Of a DNA stretch of 64,000 nt, positions 7,698 through 16,825 are shown piece after piece (position 1 is the stretch's first letter; every line of letters starts with the position of its first letter). The notes beneath the pieces are model-generated. The model had not been told where the DNA came from. It did no database searches and saw only the letters and a program-made list of their open reading frames with translations. The stretch is from Shouchella miscanthi (lineage in GTDB: Bacteria; Bacillota; Bacilli; Bacillales; Bacillaceae_D): positions 2,790,001-2,854,000 of the forward strand of contig NZ_CP042163.1 in the NCBI RefSeq assembly GCF_007725405.1, written 5' to 3'. Position numbers and translations under genes: made by a program.

Positions 7698-9581
7698 ATG
7701 TGTGGTTTTATAGGAGAACTGTTACACAAACATAATGAAACTAATCATGCAAGCGACCAAACCTGGAATGAAGCCTTAGAAGTTATTCATCATCGTGGAC
7801 CAGATCAAACTGGTGAATATAAAGATGGCTTTGTTCGCCTTGGCTTTAAACGTCTTAGCATTATTGACTTAGAGAATGGCTCTCAACCATTTTCTTACGA
7901 AGATGGCCGCTACCAGATGGTCTTTAATGGTGAAATTTATAACTATATTGAGCTTCGTGAAGCATTACAGGAACAAGGTGTTACCTTTCATACTCATTCC
8001 GACACAGAAGTGTTAATTGCTCTTTTTGCCCATGAAGGAAAAGACATGATTAAAAAATTGCGCGGTATGTTCGCGTTTGCGATTTGGGACACTGAAGAAA
8101 AAACGCTTTTCTGTGGTCGTGATCGATTTGGTATTAAGCCATTTTACTATATGCGTGATAATGGTCGAATTCACTTTGGCTCAGAGCAAAAATCATTGAT
8201 GCCATACATTCAAGAAATTGAAGTGAATACGGAATCGTTGCAACACTATGCTACTTTTCAATATGTACCAGAGCCAAATACATTAACAACAACGGTTGAG
8301 AAATTGTTGCCTGGACATTGTTTAACCATCGATCAGAATTTATCAATTGAAGTAACAAGCTACAGTGATCGCTCTTTTTATCAACAATCTCGCAACCAGT
8401 CTCTTGAATCATTAGTGACAGAAACAAAAGAAGTACTAATAAATTCTGTCGAAAAACATATGCGCTCGGATGTACCAGTCGGTTCGTTTCTTTCTAGTGG
8501 CATTGACTCTACAGCGATCGTTGCGATGGCAAAAGAGCAGCACCCTGACTTATTAACATTCACAGTTGGTTTTGAAACACAAGGCTATAGTGAAATTGAT
8601 ATTGCTCAAGACTCCGCTGACAAATTAGGTGTCCGCAATATTTCTAAGATTATTACACCCGAAGAATTTTTACATGAACTTCCGAAGATCATGTGGCACA
8701 TGGACGAGCCAGTTGCTGATCCAGCAGCAGTCCCTCTCTATTTTGTGGCAAAAGAAGCAAGTAAACATGTAAAAGTAGTTTTATCCGGTGAAGGGGCAGA
8801 TGAGCTATTTGGTGGCTACCGAATTTATCGTGAGCCTTTAGACTTAAAATTCTTTGATAAAGTTCCTAAGAGCCTTCACCCTGCATTAAATCGTCTTGCA
8901 CACCGTCTGCCATCTGCTGTTAAAGGACGAGGATTCTTGTTAAGAGGAACAACGCCGATAGAAGAGCGTTATGTCGGAAATGCCTTTATCTTTAATGAAG
9001 AGGAAAAAAGAGAGTTATTTCACTCTTACAATTCATCTCATCCTTACACAAATGTTACACGCCCACTTTATGATGCTGTGCGTGACTATGATGATTCTAC
9101 GAAAATGCAGTACGTTGATATGCATACATGGCTTGCAAGCGACATACTTGTTAAAGCAGACCGTATGACAATGGCTCATTCTCTCGAATTACGCGTACCA
9201 TTTCTTGATAAAGAAGTGTTTGAATTTGCGCGTGCACTTCAAACCGACTTTAAGCTTGCCAATAAAACGACAAAATTTGTTTTGCGCGAAGCTATGAAGG
9301 AAATTGTTCCTGAGTCCATTGTATCTCGAAAAAAATTAGGCTTCCCAGTTCCAATTCGTGTTTGGTTAAAAGACGAGCTGTACAGTTGGGCTGAGCAAAC
9401 GATAAAAACGAGCGGAGCTGACGAATACTTTAATAAAGACTATTTGCTAAGAATGCTTGAAGACCATCGTCAAGGAAAAGCAGACTACAGTCGAAAGCTA
9501 TGGACAGTGCTTTGCTACATGATGTGGCATGACTTACATCTTGCGCCAACGAATGAGACGGCAATTAAAAACGTTATGTAG
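7698..9581 (+). CDS. asnB: Asparagine synthetase (glutamine-hydrolysing), AsnB type
   Basis: A 627-residue enzyme that makes asparagine from aspartate, glutamine and ATP. The start at 7698 is fixed by the catalytic Cys2 of class II glutamine amidotransferases (Met-Cys-Gly-Phe) and by GCGGAGG 8 nt upstream; the longer upstream frame would bury this cysteine. The N domain has HHRGPD, RLSIID, NGEIYN and the SDTEV glutamine-site segment. The synthetase domain carries the ATP pyrophosphatase loop SSGIDST near residue 270 and GEGADELFGGY. Among B. subtilis paralogues the length and sequence fit AsnB better than AsnO or AsnH. It stands alone and ends in a strong terminator. Confidence 0.93.
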   Translation: MCGFIGELLHKHNETNHASDQTWNEALEVIHHRGPDQTGEYKDGFVRLGFKRLSIIDLENGSQPFSYEDGRYQMVFNGEIYNYIELREALQEQGVTFHTHSDTEVLIALFAHEGKDMIKKLRGMFAFAIWDTEEKTLFCGRDRFGIKPFYYMRDNGRIHFGSEQKSLMPYIQEIEVNTESLQHYATFQYVPEPNTLTTTVEKLLPGHCLTIDQNLSIEVTSYSDRSFYQQSRNQSLESLVTETKEVLINSVEKHMRSDVPVGSFLSSGIDSTAIVAMAKEQHPDLLTFTVGFETQGYSEIDIAQDSADKLGVRNISKIITPEEFLHELPKIMWHMDEPVADPAAVPLYFVAKEASKHVKVVLSGEGADELFGGYRIYREPLDLKFFDKVPKSLHPALNRLAHRLPSAVKGRGFLLRGTTPIEERYVGNAFIFNEEEKRELFHSYNSSHPYTNVTRPLYDAVRDYDDSTKMQYVDMHTWLASDILVKADRMTMAHSLELRVPFLDKEVFEFARALQTDFKLANKTTKFVLREAMKEIVPESIVSRKKLGFPVPIRVWLKDELYSWAEQTIKTSGADEYFNKDYLLRMLEDHRQGKADYSRKLWTVLCYMMWHDLHLAPTNETAIKNVM

Positions 9582-9601
9582 TAAAAACTTGCTTACAGCA
9601 A

Positions 9602-9637
9602 AAAACAGCTCATGGAAAGAGTTCCATGAGCTGTTTT
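9602..9637. terminator. Strong bidirectional terminator between asnB and cheW
   Basis: A perfect 16-bp stem AAAACAGCTCATGGAA / TTCCATGAGCTGTTTT with loop AGAG. It lies between convergent asnB and cheW. Confidence 0.95.
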
Positions 9638-9646
9638 GTTTATCGT

Positions 9647-10093
9647 TTAGGAGGCTAGACATTCTGTTTCCAAAAACGCTAGAAAAGCTTGTAAATCGAT
9701 AATCGTTACAAAACGATCGCCCATTTGCACGAGCTGCTTTGAAAACGAACGATCCATACTTTGTTCCTGTAGATCTTGAAAAGCCCCTTCTTCTACTTGA
9801 ACAATATCGCTTGCTTCTTCCACCAATAGGGCTACGTTTTTATCTTCCCATTTACACACAAGTAATCGTGTATGTATAGTACCTTCTGTCTTTTCCTGCT
9901 CGAATACGTTCTTCATATCGACTACTGCAATAAGTTCGCCTCTTACAAGTATGACTCCTTCAATAACCGTCGGCGTATTTGGAACAGTCGCGATGGTTTT
10001 GAGCCTTTCAATGGATAGGAGCTGGCTAAGTGGTAGCCCGTATTGCTGCTGTCCACTAGTAAAAACAATGATTTTCTCTAGATTATTGCTCAT
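9647..10093 (-). CDS. cheW: Chemotaxis coupling protein CheW
   Basis: A 148-residue CheW-domain protein that links chemoreceptors to the kinase CheA at the cell pole. It shows the beta-rich fold with the typical segments QQYGLPLSQLLSIERL, PNTPTVIEGVILVRGELIAVVDM and the late LVQMGDRFVTIIDLQAFL. There is no receiver domain, so it is CheW and not CheV. Its start overlaps the end of cheA by 11 bp and has GGAGGGC upstream, so it is translationally coupled to the kinase. In B. subtilis both genes sit in the large fla/che operon; here they form a separate pair with no flagellar genes in view. Confidence 0.93.
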   Translation of the reverse strand: MSNNLEKIIVFTSGQQQYGLPLSQLLSIERLKTIATVPNTPTVIEGVILVRGELIAVVDMKNVFEQEKTEGTIHTRLLVCKWEDKNVALLVEEASDIVQVEEGAFQDLQEQSMDRSFSKQLVQMGDRFVTIIDLQAFLAFLETECLAS

Positions 10094-12029
10094 GATAAGC
10101 CCTCCATTGATTCGTGAAAAATAAAGAAGTGTCTACAACCATAGCAATATTTCCATCGCCAAGAATCGTTGCCCCTAATAATCCTTTTGTTGTCTTCAAT
10201 AAATGACCGAGAGTTTTAAGGACAATTTCACTATGACCAATAAAATCGTCTACACGAAGAGCGACGAGCTTGTCTTTTTGATATAAAACCACAACGGACC
10301 ATTCCTCTTCCTCTAAAGGATCTTGTGCACCAACAAATGCTTGAAGAGAATAAAGCGGAATAAACTGTCCTCGAACGTGTATCATGGCTTGATCTTGCGA
10401 ATACTGAATCGCCTCTTGTCTGACTGTTGCTGTTTCCAAAACAGCTGATACTGGAATAGCATATGGCCGGTTGTCTACTTGAACGAGTAAGGCTTCCATA
10501 ATCGACACAGTAAGAGGTAAGGAAATCGAAAAAGTAGATCCTTTCCCTGCTGTTGAATAAACATCAATGGTACCGCCGATTTTTCCTAAATTTGTTTTTA
10601 CAACGTCCAAGCCAACGCCTCGACCTGACAAGTCAGTCACTGCTTCGGCCGTACTAAATCCTGATTGAAACAGTAATTGATAAATGTCTTCATCCGCTCG
10701 CTGCATAGCTTCTTCTTCAGAAAGGAGATTTAACTTAAGAGCTTTTTGCAATACTTTCTCGCGGTTGATACCGCCTCCATCATCTTCAATCTCAATCGCT
10801 ACTCGACTACCCTTGTAAAATGCCCTTAGCGTTATTGTACCTTTTTCCTTTTTTTGTTGTGCTAAGCGCTGTTCTTTTTGTTCAATTCCATGGTCAATGG
10901 AGTTTCGTAACAAATGCAAGAGCGGGTCGCTTAATTCATCAATTAACGCTTTATCAATTTCTGTTTCTCCACCCTCAATAACAAAATCGATGTCTTTCTT
11001 TACCTCTTTAGCGATTTTGCGGACCATTTTTGGAAACCGCGAAAAAATCGTGTCGAGTGACATCATTCGAATGGATAACATAACCGATTGAAGGTGGCTT
11101 ATGCTTCGATTAATTTTTTCAGTTGTTGTCGTCAAGTCTACATCGTCCACTTTTTTGGATAACTCTTCTAAACGGCTCTTTTCGACAACAAGCTCCTCAA
11201 ATAAATACATAAGCTCATCAAGCTTACCTAACTGAACACGGATTGATTTTTGCGTTTTTTCTTCTCTGGCTTCTTGCTTACGTTGCTCAGGAACGGCTGT
11301 GGGTGTCTGTTGCTGTATCGTAAAATCTTTAACGTCTACATGAGTGATTTCTGTTAGCGATCCAACCGATTGAACAATTTCATTAGTTTCTACACCTGTA
11401 GCTGCAACTACTTGAAAGGTCTTTTCAAATAATCCTTCTTCAAGCGCCTCTGTGTAAGGGTTTGTGTACAGAATTTCACCTAGCTTACTGATTTCACTGA
11501 TGACCATGTATGCACGCACACCTTTTAGCATCGCTTGTTCATCAACACTAACGGTAATCGTCTTAACCGAGATCCCTTCTTGAACGGCCTGTTCAATAAT
11601 ACGCAACGTATGTTCATCCATCTCTTGACTCGTAGATGTTTGTTGACCTGAACCTTGGTTAATCGCATCTAATTGCTGTTTAAGCTCTGGTGTGTGTGAG
11701 AGCTCGATACCTTGTTCGGCAACAGATTCAATTGAGCTATCTAAAAAATCAACGATGGCGTAAAAAAAATCGACATAGTGATCAGTTAAGCGTACTTTTT
11801 CCGATCGTAAATCATCAAGAACATTCTCAAATTGATGGGTGAGCTCTGCCATAACGGTAAAGTTCATCGAAGCAGCCATCCCTTTTATTGTGTGTGCTGA
11901 TCGGAAAATATCATCAAGGGTTTTCCCTTGATGTTCTTCTTGTGCTAATTTTGGTAAATGCTCATTTATAAGTGAAAGGTGTTCAAGACTTTCATCAATA
12001 AACATGGACACATAACGGTTTTGACTCAA
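10083..12029 (-). CDS. cheA: Chemotaxis histidine kinase CheA
   Basis: A 648-residue chemotaxis kinase. Domains in order: HPt (phospho-acceptor His46 in SAHTIKGMA); a P2-like response-regulator-binding region (about 145-245); a dimerisation helix pair (about 265-325); HATPase with the N box LRNSIDHGIE and the G box GRGVGLDVVKTN; and a C-terminal CheW-like domain. The TTG at 12029 is chosen over an upstream in-frame GTG at 12041. AAGGTGGAG lies 6 nt before the TTG, and the resulting N terminus (MSQNRYVSMFIDES) aligns with the start of B. subtilis CheA. A terminator-like hairpin ends immediately before this ribosome binding site and a SigD-like promoter lies in front of that. Confidence 0.95.
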   Translation of the reverse strand: MSQNRYVSMFIDESLEHLSLINEHLPKLAQEEHQGKTLDDIFRSAHTIKGMAASMNFTVMAELTHQFENVLDDLRSEKVRLTDHYVDFFYAIVDFLDSSIESVAEQGIELSHTPELKQQLDAINQGSGQQTSTSQEMDEHTLRIIEQAVQEGISVKTITVSVDEQAMLKGVRAYMVISEISKLGEILYTNPYTEALEEGLFEKTFQVVAATGVETNEIVQSVGSLTEITHVDVKDFTIQQQTPTAVPEQRKQEAREEKTQKSIRVQLGKLDELMYLFEELVVEKSRLEELSKKVDDVDLTTTTEKINRSISHLQSVMLSIRMMSLDTIFSRFPKMVRKIAKEVKKDIDFVIEGGETEIDKALIDELSDPLLHLLRNSIDHGIEQKEQRLAQQKKEKGTITLRAFYKGSRVAIEIEDDGGGINREKVLQKALKLNLLSEEEAMQRADEDIYQLLFQSGFSTAEAVTDLSGRGVGLDVVKTNLGKIGGTIDVYSTAGKGSTFSISLPLTVSIMEALLVQVDNRPYAIPVSAVLETATVRQEAIQYSQDQAMIHVRGQFIPLYSLQAFVGAQDPLEEEEWSVVVLYQKDKLVALRVDDFIGHSEIVLKTLGHLLKTTKGLLGATILGDGNIAMVVDTSLFFTNQWRAYHEQ

Positions 12030-12044
12030 TGGATTCTCCACCTT

Positions 12045-12082
12045 AAAAAAAGAATACGAGGAGATTTACCCTCGTACTCTTT
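12045..12082 (-). terminator. Terminator-like hairpin abutting the cheA ribosome binding site
   Basis: On the minus strand AAAGAGTACGAGG pairs with CCTCGTATTCTTT (13 bp, one G-U) around an 8-nt loop, followed by a run of 7 T and then directly AAGGTGGAG, the cheA ribosome binding site. It could stop read-through from the upstream gene, or form a protective 5' stem-loop if the transcript starts within it. Confidence 0.8.
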
Positions 12083-12108
12083 ATCGGATTGGTTTGGTTA
12101 GAAGTTTA
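12081..12108 (-). promoter_or_regulatory. SigD (motility sigma factor)-like promoter for cheA-cheW
   Basis: TAAA (12105-12108) and TCCGATAA (12081-12088) are separated by 16 bp on the minus strand. The known B. subtilis SigD consensus is TAAA, 14-16 bp, GCCGATAT; the -10 element matches at 6 of 8 positions. It lies directly in front of a chemotaxis operon, which SigD would be expected to control. Confidence 0.65.
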
Positions 12109-12203
12109 TAGTATTGTTTATTTCAGCGAGAGACTCTCTTATTACCTATTATGTGAGACAAAACGTTAAGTGCAACTAATCACGTACCCATAAACTATTA
12201 CCA

Positions 12204-12572
12204 TCACCGTCCATTTACGCCAAGTAACCATACTGTTAAACTAGCAAACACAACAATACTCATATGTATGGAAAAACCTGCATAGTCTTGACGCTTTAAA
12301 GCCATTCTGCTCGTTTCAAAAAAGAAAAACATCAGCAAGGCAATGGCACCTTTTACGGCATAATAAGGCATAAATTGATACATATATAGACTAACACTAC
12401 CCGTTAAAAGCAAAAGAATTTGCGTAACACGAACAAACAGAGCGACTAATGTACGCCCAGTTCGAATGTCTCTCCAAGTTAGCAATAGCCAGATAGCAGC
12501 CCCGATAAAGAACAGTGGCCAAACGTGATTATGAAACGACAAATACGGTAAAAAGGTTTGGGCAGGAATCAC
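12204..12572 (-). CDS. Small integral membrane protein, YisL-like (DUF1516)
   Basis: A ~122-residue protein with four hydrophobic segments and short loops. The GTG at 12572 is preferred because GAAGGAGG lies 7 nt upstream; the longer frame would start inside a TATACT promoter-like sequence. Length and topology, with a histidine at the start of the first and last helices, recall the YisL/DUF1516 family of B. subtilis. I rate that match as tentative. It is flanked by the phoU terminator and the cheA regulatory region and seems to be a single gene. Function unknown. Confidence 0.6.
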   Translation of the reverse strand: MIPAQTFLPYLSFHNHVWPLFFIGAAIWLLLTWRDIRTGRTLVALFVRVTQILLLLTGSVSLYMYQFMPYYAVKGAIALLMFFFFETSRMALKRQDYAGFSIHMSIVVFASLTVWLLGVNGR

Positions 12573-12627
12573 GCAATGCCCTCCTTCAGCTGTAGAATAA
12601 GAATACCTACTCAGTATAGCATAAAAC

Positions 12628-12655
12628 AAAAAAACGAGAGCAAAGAACCCTCGTT
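12628..12655 (-). terminator. Terminator of the pst-phoU operon
   Basis: AACGAGGG and CTCTCGTT pair on the minus strand around a TTCTTTG loop, followed by TTTTT. The stem overlaps the phoU stop codon. Confidence 0.8.
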
Positions 12656-13301
12656 AGTTTAAATCAAAATGGTGACCATTCGCTTCATAAATAATCCATT
12701 CTGATAAATTCGTTGCATAGTCAGCAATACGCTCTACATAACGAGCGATAAAAGCTAACTGAGTCGTTCCTTCCACATTTTGTTCGTTCACATCTTGTCT
12801 AAATAAGCGTTTAATAAATTTCCCGAACTGCTCATCAATAAGGTCATCTTCTTTCGCCAATTGCTGTGCAGCAATGACATCTTTTTCTTTATAAGCGATT
12901 AGCGCTTTTGCAACCATTGCCCGGGCATCCTTTGCTAAAGTCGTTAACTCAGTTAACGTTGCCTCGTCGACATCTGAAAGTCGTCTTGACACTTTAGCCA
13001 TATCGACTGCTAAATCCGCTACGCGTTCTAAATCACCGCTAATTTTCATCACAACGATCAGCTTGCGTAAATCACCTGCAACTGGTTGTTGTCTAGCAAT
13101 AATATCAAAAACTTGTTCGTTTAATTCTAGCTCTCGCTTATTGATCTTTTTATCATTTGCGATAATCGCTTCTACTTTTGTCGTATCACGATGCTCAAAC
13201 GATTGAATGGCTTCGTCTAGCTGTATGAGCGTACGTTCACCTAATTCTTGAATATGCGATACAGTTTCCTCAAGCTGTTGAACAAACATGCTTCGTAACA
13301 T
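12654..13301 (-). CDS. phoU: Phosphate signalling/uptake regulator PhoU
   Basis: A 215-residue all-helical protein formed of two repeated three-helix PhoU units. The repeated metal-binding pattern (E/D)xxxD is visible in KISGDLERVADLAVDMAK and again in ARYVERIADYATNLSEW. PhoU binds the Pst transporter and a PhoR-type kinase to restrain phosphate signalling when phosphate is ample. AAGGAG 8 nt before the ATG supports the start. It is the last gene of the pst operon here; as I recall, the B. subtilis pst operon ends without phoU, so the arrangement is closer to other Firmicutes. Confidence 0.93.
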   Translation of the reverse strand: MLRSMFVQQLEETVSHIQELGERTLIQLDEAIQSFEHRDTTKVEAIIANDKKINKRELELNEQVFDIIARQQPVAGDLRKLIVVMKISGDLERVADLAVDMAKVSRRLSDVDEATLTELTTLAKDARAMVAKALIAYKEKDVIAAQQLAKEDDLIDEQFGKFIKRLFRQDVNEQNVEGTTQLAFIARYVERIADYATNLSEWIIYEANGHHFDLN

Positions 13302-13313
13302 TTGGTTCGCTCC

Positions 13314-14090
13314 TTATCCAAATTGACCTGAAATATAAGCTTCTGTCCGCTTATGTTCCGGATTTGAGAAGATCTTACGTGTATCGTCCATTTCAATCAG
13401 TTCACCCATATAGAAAAAGGCGGTTTTGTCCGAGATGCGAGCGGCTTGCTGCATGTTATGTGTGACAATGACAACCGTATAGGTCCCTTTTAAATTGGAA
13501 ATAAGTTCTTCAATTTTTGTTGTTGAAAGCGGATCTAATGCACTCGTCGGCTCATCCATTAACAGGACTTCAGGTTTCGTCGCAAGAGCTCGTGCAATAC
13601 ATAGACGCTGTTGCTGCCCTCCAGACAACCCCATTGCGTTTTTGTTTAATCGATCTTTTACTTCATCCCATAAAAAGGCACCTTTTAAGCTTAATTCAAC
13701 ACGTTCATCAAGCTCTTTTTTCTTCCGAACACCATGCACTCTGGGCCCGTAGGCTACGTTTTCGTAAATGGATTTTGGAAATGGATTAGGCTTTTGAAAC
13801 ACCATGCCGACATGCTTTCGTAATTCTGCTAGATCCATTGAAGAATGCAGAAGATTATCCTGCCGATAATTTAATTCCCCTGACATTCGAATTGTTGGAT
13901 TTAAACGTGACATTAAGTTCAATGTTTTAATAAATGTTGATTTACCACACCCTGAAGGACCAATAATGGCTGTCACTTCTTTTTCATGTAAATCGAGATT
14001 AATATTTTTCAAAGCATGGTTTTGGCCGTACCATAAATTAAAATCTCTCACGCTGTAGACTGATTTTATTTCCTCTAATGTCTCCACCAT
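13314..14090 (-). CDS. pstB: Phosphate ABC transporter ATP-binding protein PstB (second copy)
   Basis: A ~258-residue ABC ATPase for high-affinity phosphate import. It shows Walker [10 protein letters not shown], the Q-loop VFQKPNPFP typical of PstB, signature LSGGQQQRL, Walker [14 protein letters not shown] and the H-loop VTHNM. The ATG at 14090 is chosen over an upstream TTG; AAGGAGG lies a little far upstream (11 nt). It begins 17 bp after the stop of the first pstB. Two adjacent pstB genes also occur in B. subtilis (pstBA and pstBB). The two copies here are clearly related but diverged, so this is an old duplication and not a recent one. Confidence 0.95.
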   Translation of the reverse strand: MVETLEEIKSVYSVRDFNLWYGQNHALKNINLDLHEKEVTAIIGPSGCGKSTFIKTLNLMSRLNPTIRMSGELNYRQDNLLHSSMDLAELRKHVGMVFQKPNPFPKSIYENVAYGPRVHGVRKKKELDERVELSLKGAFLWDEVKDRLNKNAMGLSGGQQQRLCIARALATKPEVLLMDEPTSALDPLSTTKIEELISNLKGTYTVVIVTHNMQQAARISDKTAFFYMGELIEMDDTRKIFSNPEHKRTEAYISGQFG

Positions 14091-14106
14091 AGCAAATGTC
14101 TCCTCC

Positions 14107-14910
14107 TTACCCAAATCGACCAGAAATATAAGCCTCTGTTTGTTTATGATCAGGGTTACTAAACAACTTTTCTGTTGGATTCGTTTCGATTAGTTCACCA
14201 TTATAGAAAAACGCCGTTCGATCAGACACTCGTGAAGCTTGCTGCATATTGTGTGTCACGACAACAACTGTATATTGTTTTTTGAGTTCAATCATTAATT
14301 CTTCTACTTTAGCAGTAGCAATTGGGTCGAGTGCTGATGCAGGCTCATCGAGTAAAATAACCTCAGGCTTTAATGCTAACGTTCTGGCAATACATAAGCG
14401 CTGTTGCTGTCCACCTGAGAGTTCAAGTGCTGAATCATGCAAGCGATCTTTTACTTCATCCCATAGCGCAGCTTTTGTAAGAGATTCCTCAACAATGTCT
14501 TTCCACTGCTTTTTCGGCACACCGTGAAACCGTAAGCCATGAGTCAAGTTATCGTAAATGGACTTTGGGAATGGATTCGCTTTTTGAAATACCATTCCGA
14601 TTTCCTTCCGCAACGCTACAACGTTGACGTCGTCACTTAATAAGTTCACTTCCTCATACATCATGTTCCCAGTTACTCTTGCCGATGGAATTAAGTCGTT
14701 CATTCGATTAATACTTCGCAAGAACGTCGATTTTCCACAGCCTGAAGGACCTATTAACGCCAGGATTTCATTCCGATGAACAGCTAAATTTAAGTTTTTC
14801 ACAGCATGGTTTTCACCATAATAGATATTAATATCTTCTGCTTTTAGTAACGTTGGTGCAGTCATCATTTCTGTTTGTTCCACTTCTTTTTGAACGGTCA
14901 GCGTCGACAT
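14107..14910 (-). CDS. pstB: Phosphate ABC transporter ATP-binding protein PstB (first copy)
   Basis: A ~267-residue PstB ATPase. It has an N-terminal extension of about 25 residues before the ABC domain. Motifs: Walker [11 protein letters not shown]-loop VFQKANPFP, signature LSGGQQQRL, Walker [14 protein letters not shown] and VTHNM. The ATG at 14910 has AGGAGG 6 nt upstream; the preceding in-frame TTG is not needed. It lies 10 bp after pstA. It may pair with the second copy as a heterodimer or act as an alternative homodimer; sequence alone cannot tell. Confidence 0.95.
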   Translation of the reverse strand: MSTLTVQKEVEQTEMMTAPTLLKAEDINIYYGENHAVKNLNLAVHRNEILALIGPSGCGKSTFLRSINRMNDLIPSARVTGNMMYEEVNLLSDDVNVVALRKEIGMVFQKANPFPKSIYDNLTHGLRFHGVPKKQWKDIVEESLTKAALWDEVKDRLHDSALELSGGQQQRLCIARTLALKPEVILLDEPASALDPIATAKVEELMIELKKQYTVVVVTHNMQQASRVSDRTAFFYNGELIETNPTEKLFSNPDHKQTEAYISGRFG

Positions 14911-14920
14911 CAAATTCCTC

Positions 14921-15808
14921 CTATTTTGCAGACGTTAATTTTTTGTGTACGTAGCGCCCTAGTAATCGAGCTAATAAGTTAAATAAGAGAACCGCAATGA
15001 TAAGAACGAGAGCCGCGCCATCGGCAATATCTCTTGCATCAGGAACAAGCCCTTGTGTATTCACTTTCCAAATGTGTACTGCAAGAGTCTCTGCTGGTCG
15101 AAACACATTAAGAGGTGATGTTTCTGAGAACGGGTTGAAGTTCGCCCAATCTAGCCTTGGTGTTGTCACACCTGACGTGAAAAGTAAGGCTGCTGCTTCA
15201 CCAAACACACGACCTGCAGATAAAATCACTCCTGTCAAGATGCCGGGAAACGCTGCTGGTAAAATAATGGTTCGAATGGTATCCCAATGCGTAATTCCTA
15301 ATGCCAAACTTGCTTCTTTTTGCTCTCTTGGTACGCTCGTAATAGAATCTTCCACAACACGAACCATTACTGGTAGATTAAATACTGTTAATGCAAGAGC
15401 TCCACCTAATATAGAGTAGCTCCACCCTGTTAGTTGAACAAAGACAAGTAAACCAAACAAGCCAACAACAATGGAAGGCAATGACGCCAGCACTTCAATA
15501 CAAGTACGTATAAAATCTGTCACTTTCCCTGGTTTAGCGTATTCAGCCATATAGATGCCGCCGCCTAAACCGAGCGGTACAGTGAATAACATGGTTAATA
15601 CTAAAATGTAAAATGAATTAAATAACTGTGGTCCAATTCCTCCACCTTCTCGGAAAGAGCTAGGTGGGCTTGTTAAAAAGTCTAAATCAAGCTGGCTAAA
15701 ACCACGTACTACTATATAACTAATTAAACCGGCTAATACGGCAACGATCACAAGTGCAATCATCGTAAATACTGACGTTGCTAATCGATCTGTCCATCGT
15801 TTATTCAT
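14921..15808 (-). CDS. pstA: Phosphate ABC transporter permease PstA
   Basis: A 295-residue permease with six predicted membrane segments and the EAA-type cytoplasmic loop [25 protein letters not shown] (visible in pieces around residues 165-190), which contacts PstB. It forms the phosphate channel with PstC. The start overlaps the pstC stop in an ATGA, so the two are translationally coupled. Confidence 0.95.
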   Translation of the reverse strand: MNKRWTDRLATSVFTMIALVIVAVLAGLISYIVVRGFSQLDLDFLTSPPSSFREGGGIGPQLFNSFYILVLTMLFTVPLGLGGGIYMAEYAKPGKVTDFIRTCIEVLASLPSIVVGLFGLLVFVQLTGWSYSILGGALALTVFNLPVMVRVVEDSITSVPREQKEASLALGITHWDTIRTIILPAAFPGILTGVILSAGRVFGEAAALLFTSGVTTPRLDWANFNPFSETSPLNVFRPAETLAVHIWKVNTQGLVPDARDIADGAALVLIIAVLLFNLLARLLGRYVHKKLTSAK

Positions 15809-16734
15809 GAAAAACGCCTCCTAGATGACAAGAAACGAACGATGATAATGAACAAATAAGACATAACAAGCAAAATTAATCCGAGCGACCAAAGCACATT
15901 GTTTTCTGTACTACCTGGTACCGTATGCCCCATGTTTAATGTAATAATCGTCGTTAATGTTGCGGTTGGATCAAGTAAAGACTCAGCAATTGTGCGAGAG
16001 TTTCCGATAACCATTTGTACTGCAAGGGCTTCACCAAATGCTCGAGCCATCCCTAGCACTACAGCGGTTAATAACATAGGTGTTGCTGCTGGTACAATCA
16101 CACGCCGAATCGTCTGCCATCTCGTCGCACCGAGTGCCAATGACGATTCTCTCATCCCATTTGGTATGGACCGAAGAGCGTCTGTTGCTATGCTTGTAAC
16201 AGTTGGTAAAATCATGATGGATAACACGATCATTCCGGCTAAAAGACCAAATCCTTGGCCACCAACATTTTCTCGGATAAATGGAACAATGAGAGTTAAA
16301 CCGATAAACCCGTATACAACAGAAGGAATACCAACTAATAACTCTACTGCTGGTTGAAGAATTTTTCGCCCCCAGCTTGGTGCAATTTCTGTCATATAGA
16401 TAGCGGCACCAATTCCTAAAGGTGCAGCTACAAGCGCAGCTAAAATGGTGACGGCAAATGAGCCCACAATAAATGGTAGAGCGCCGTATACCGGTCCACC
16501 TTGCTCTGCACTTCTTGATGGGTTCCATTCTAAACTTGTTAGAAATTGTATAGGGCTAACTCCATCAGCTACAAATGCTTGTATCCCACGCAAAACGAGA
16601 AAAAGCGTAATGGCTAATGTTGTTAAAATAATAATGGCCGCACATGTATAAACAACAAGTTTTCCAGTGCGTTCTTTTTTTATCGTTTTTTTCTTGTCTA
16701 GCAAACGGTCTGCTACAGATTGGGTAGCTGGCAT
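15805..16734 (-). CDS. pstC: Phosphate ABC transporter permease PstC
   Basis: A ~309-residue permease with six membrane segments, the partner of PstA. The cytoplasmic N terminus is basic (KKTIKKERTGK). The EAA loop reads ESSLALGATRWQTIRRV and is followed by VVLGMARAFGEALAVQMVIGN, typical for PstC. The ATG at 16734 is chosen because AAGGAGG lies 9 nt upstream; the longer frame runs into that site. A hairpin terminator separates it from pstS, which would lower its expression relative to the binding protein. Confidence 0.94.
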   Translation of the reverse strand: MPATQSVADRLLDKKKTIKKERTGKLVVYTCAAIIILTTLAITLFLVLRGIQAFVADGVSPIQFLTSLEWNPSRSAEQGGPVYGALPFIVGSFAVTILAALVAAPLGIGAAIYMTEIAPSWGRKILQPAVELLVGIPSVVYGFIGLTLIVPFIRENVGGQGFGLLAGMIVLSIMILPTVTSIATDALRSIPNGMRESSLALGATRWQTIRRVIVPAATPMLLTAVVLGMARAFGEALAVQMVIGNSRTIAESLLDPTATLTTIITLNMGHTVPGSTENNVLWSLGLILLVMSYLFIIIVRFLSSRRRFS

Positions 16735-16780
16735 GAACTTCTTCCTCCTTGATCTTCTCCTCAATGAAAATCAATGTTTG

Positions 16781-16818
16781 AAAAAGAGACTCGACTTGTG
16801 GAAGCAAAGTCTCTTTTA
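16781..16818 (-). terminator. Partial terminator between pstS and pstC
   Basis: AAAAGAGACT and AGTCTCTTTT pair on the minus strand (10 bp) around a 16-nt loop with some inner pairing, followed by T-rich sequence. It lies after the pstS stop and before pstC, where a leaky terminator or stabilising stem would give more PstS than permease. Confidence 0.75.
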
Positions 16819-16825
16819 TTTATCT

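Noticed and set aside
15899-16357. Long plus-strand and other-frame minus-strand ORFs inside pstC
   Set aside because: They are shadows of a clear permease gene with its own good ribosome binding site and operon position.
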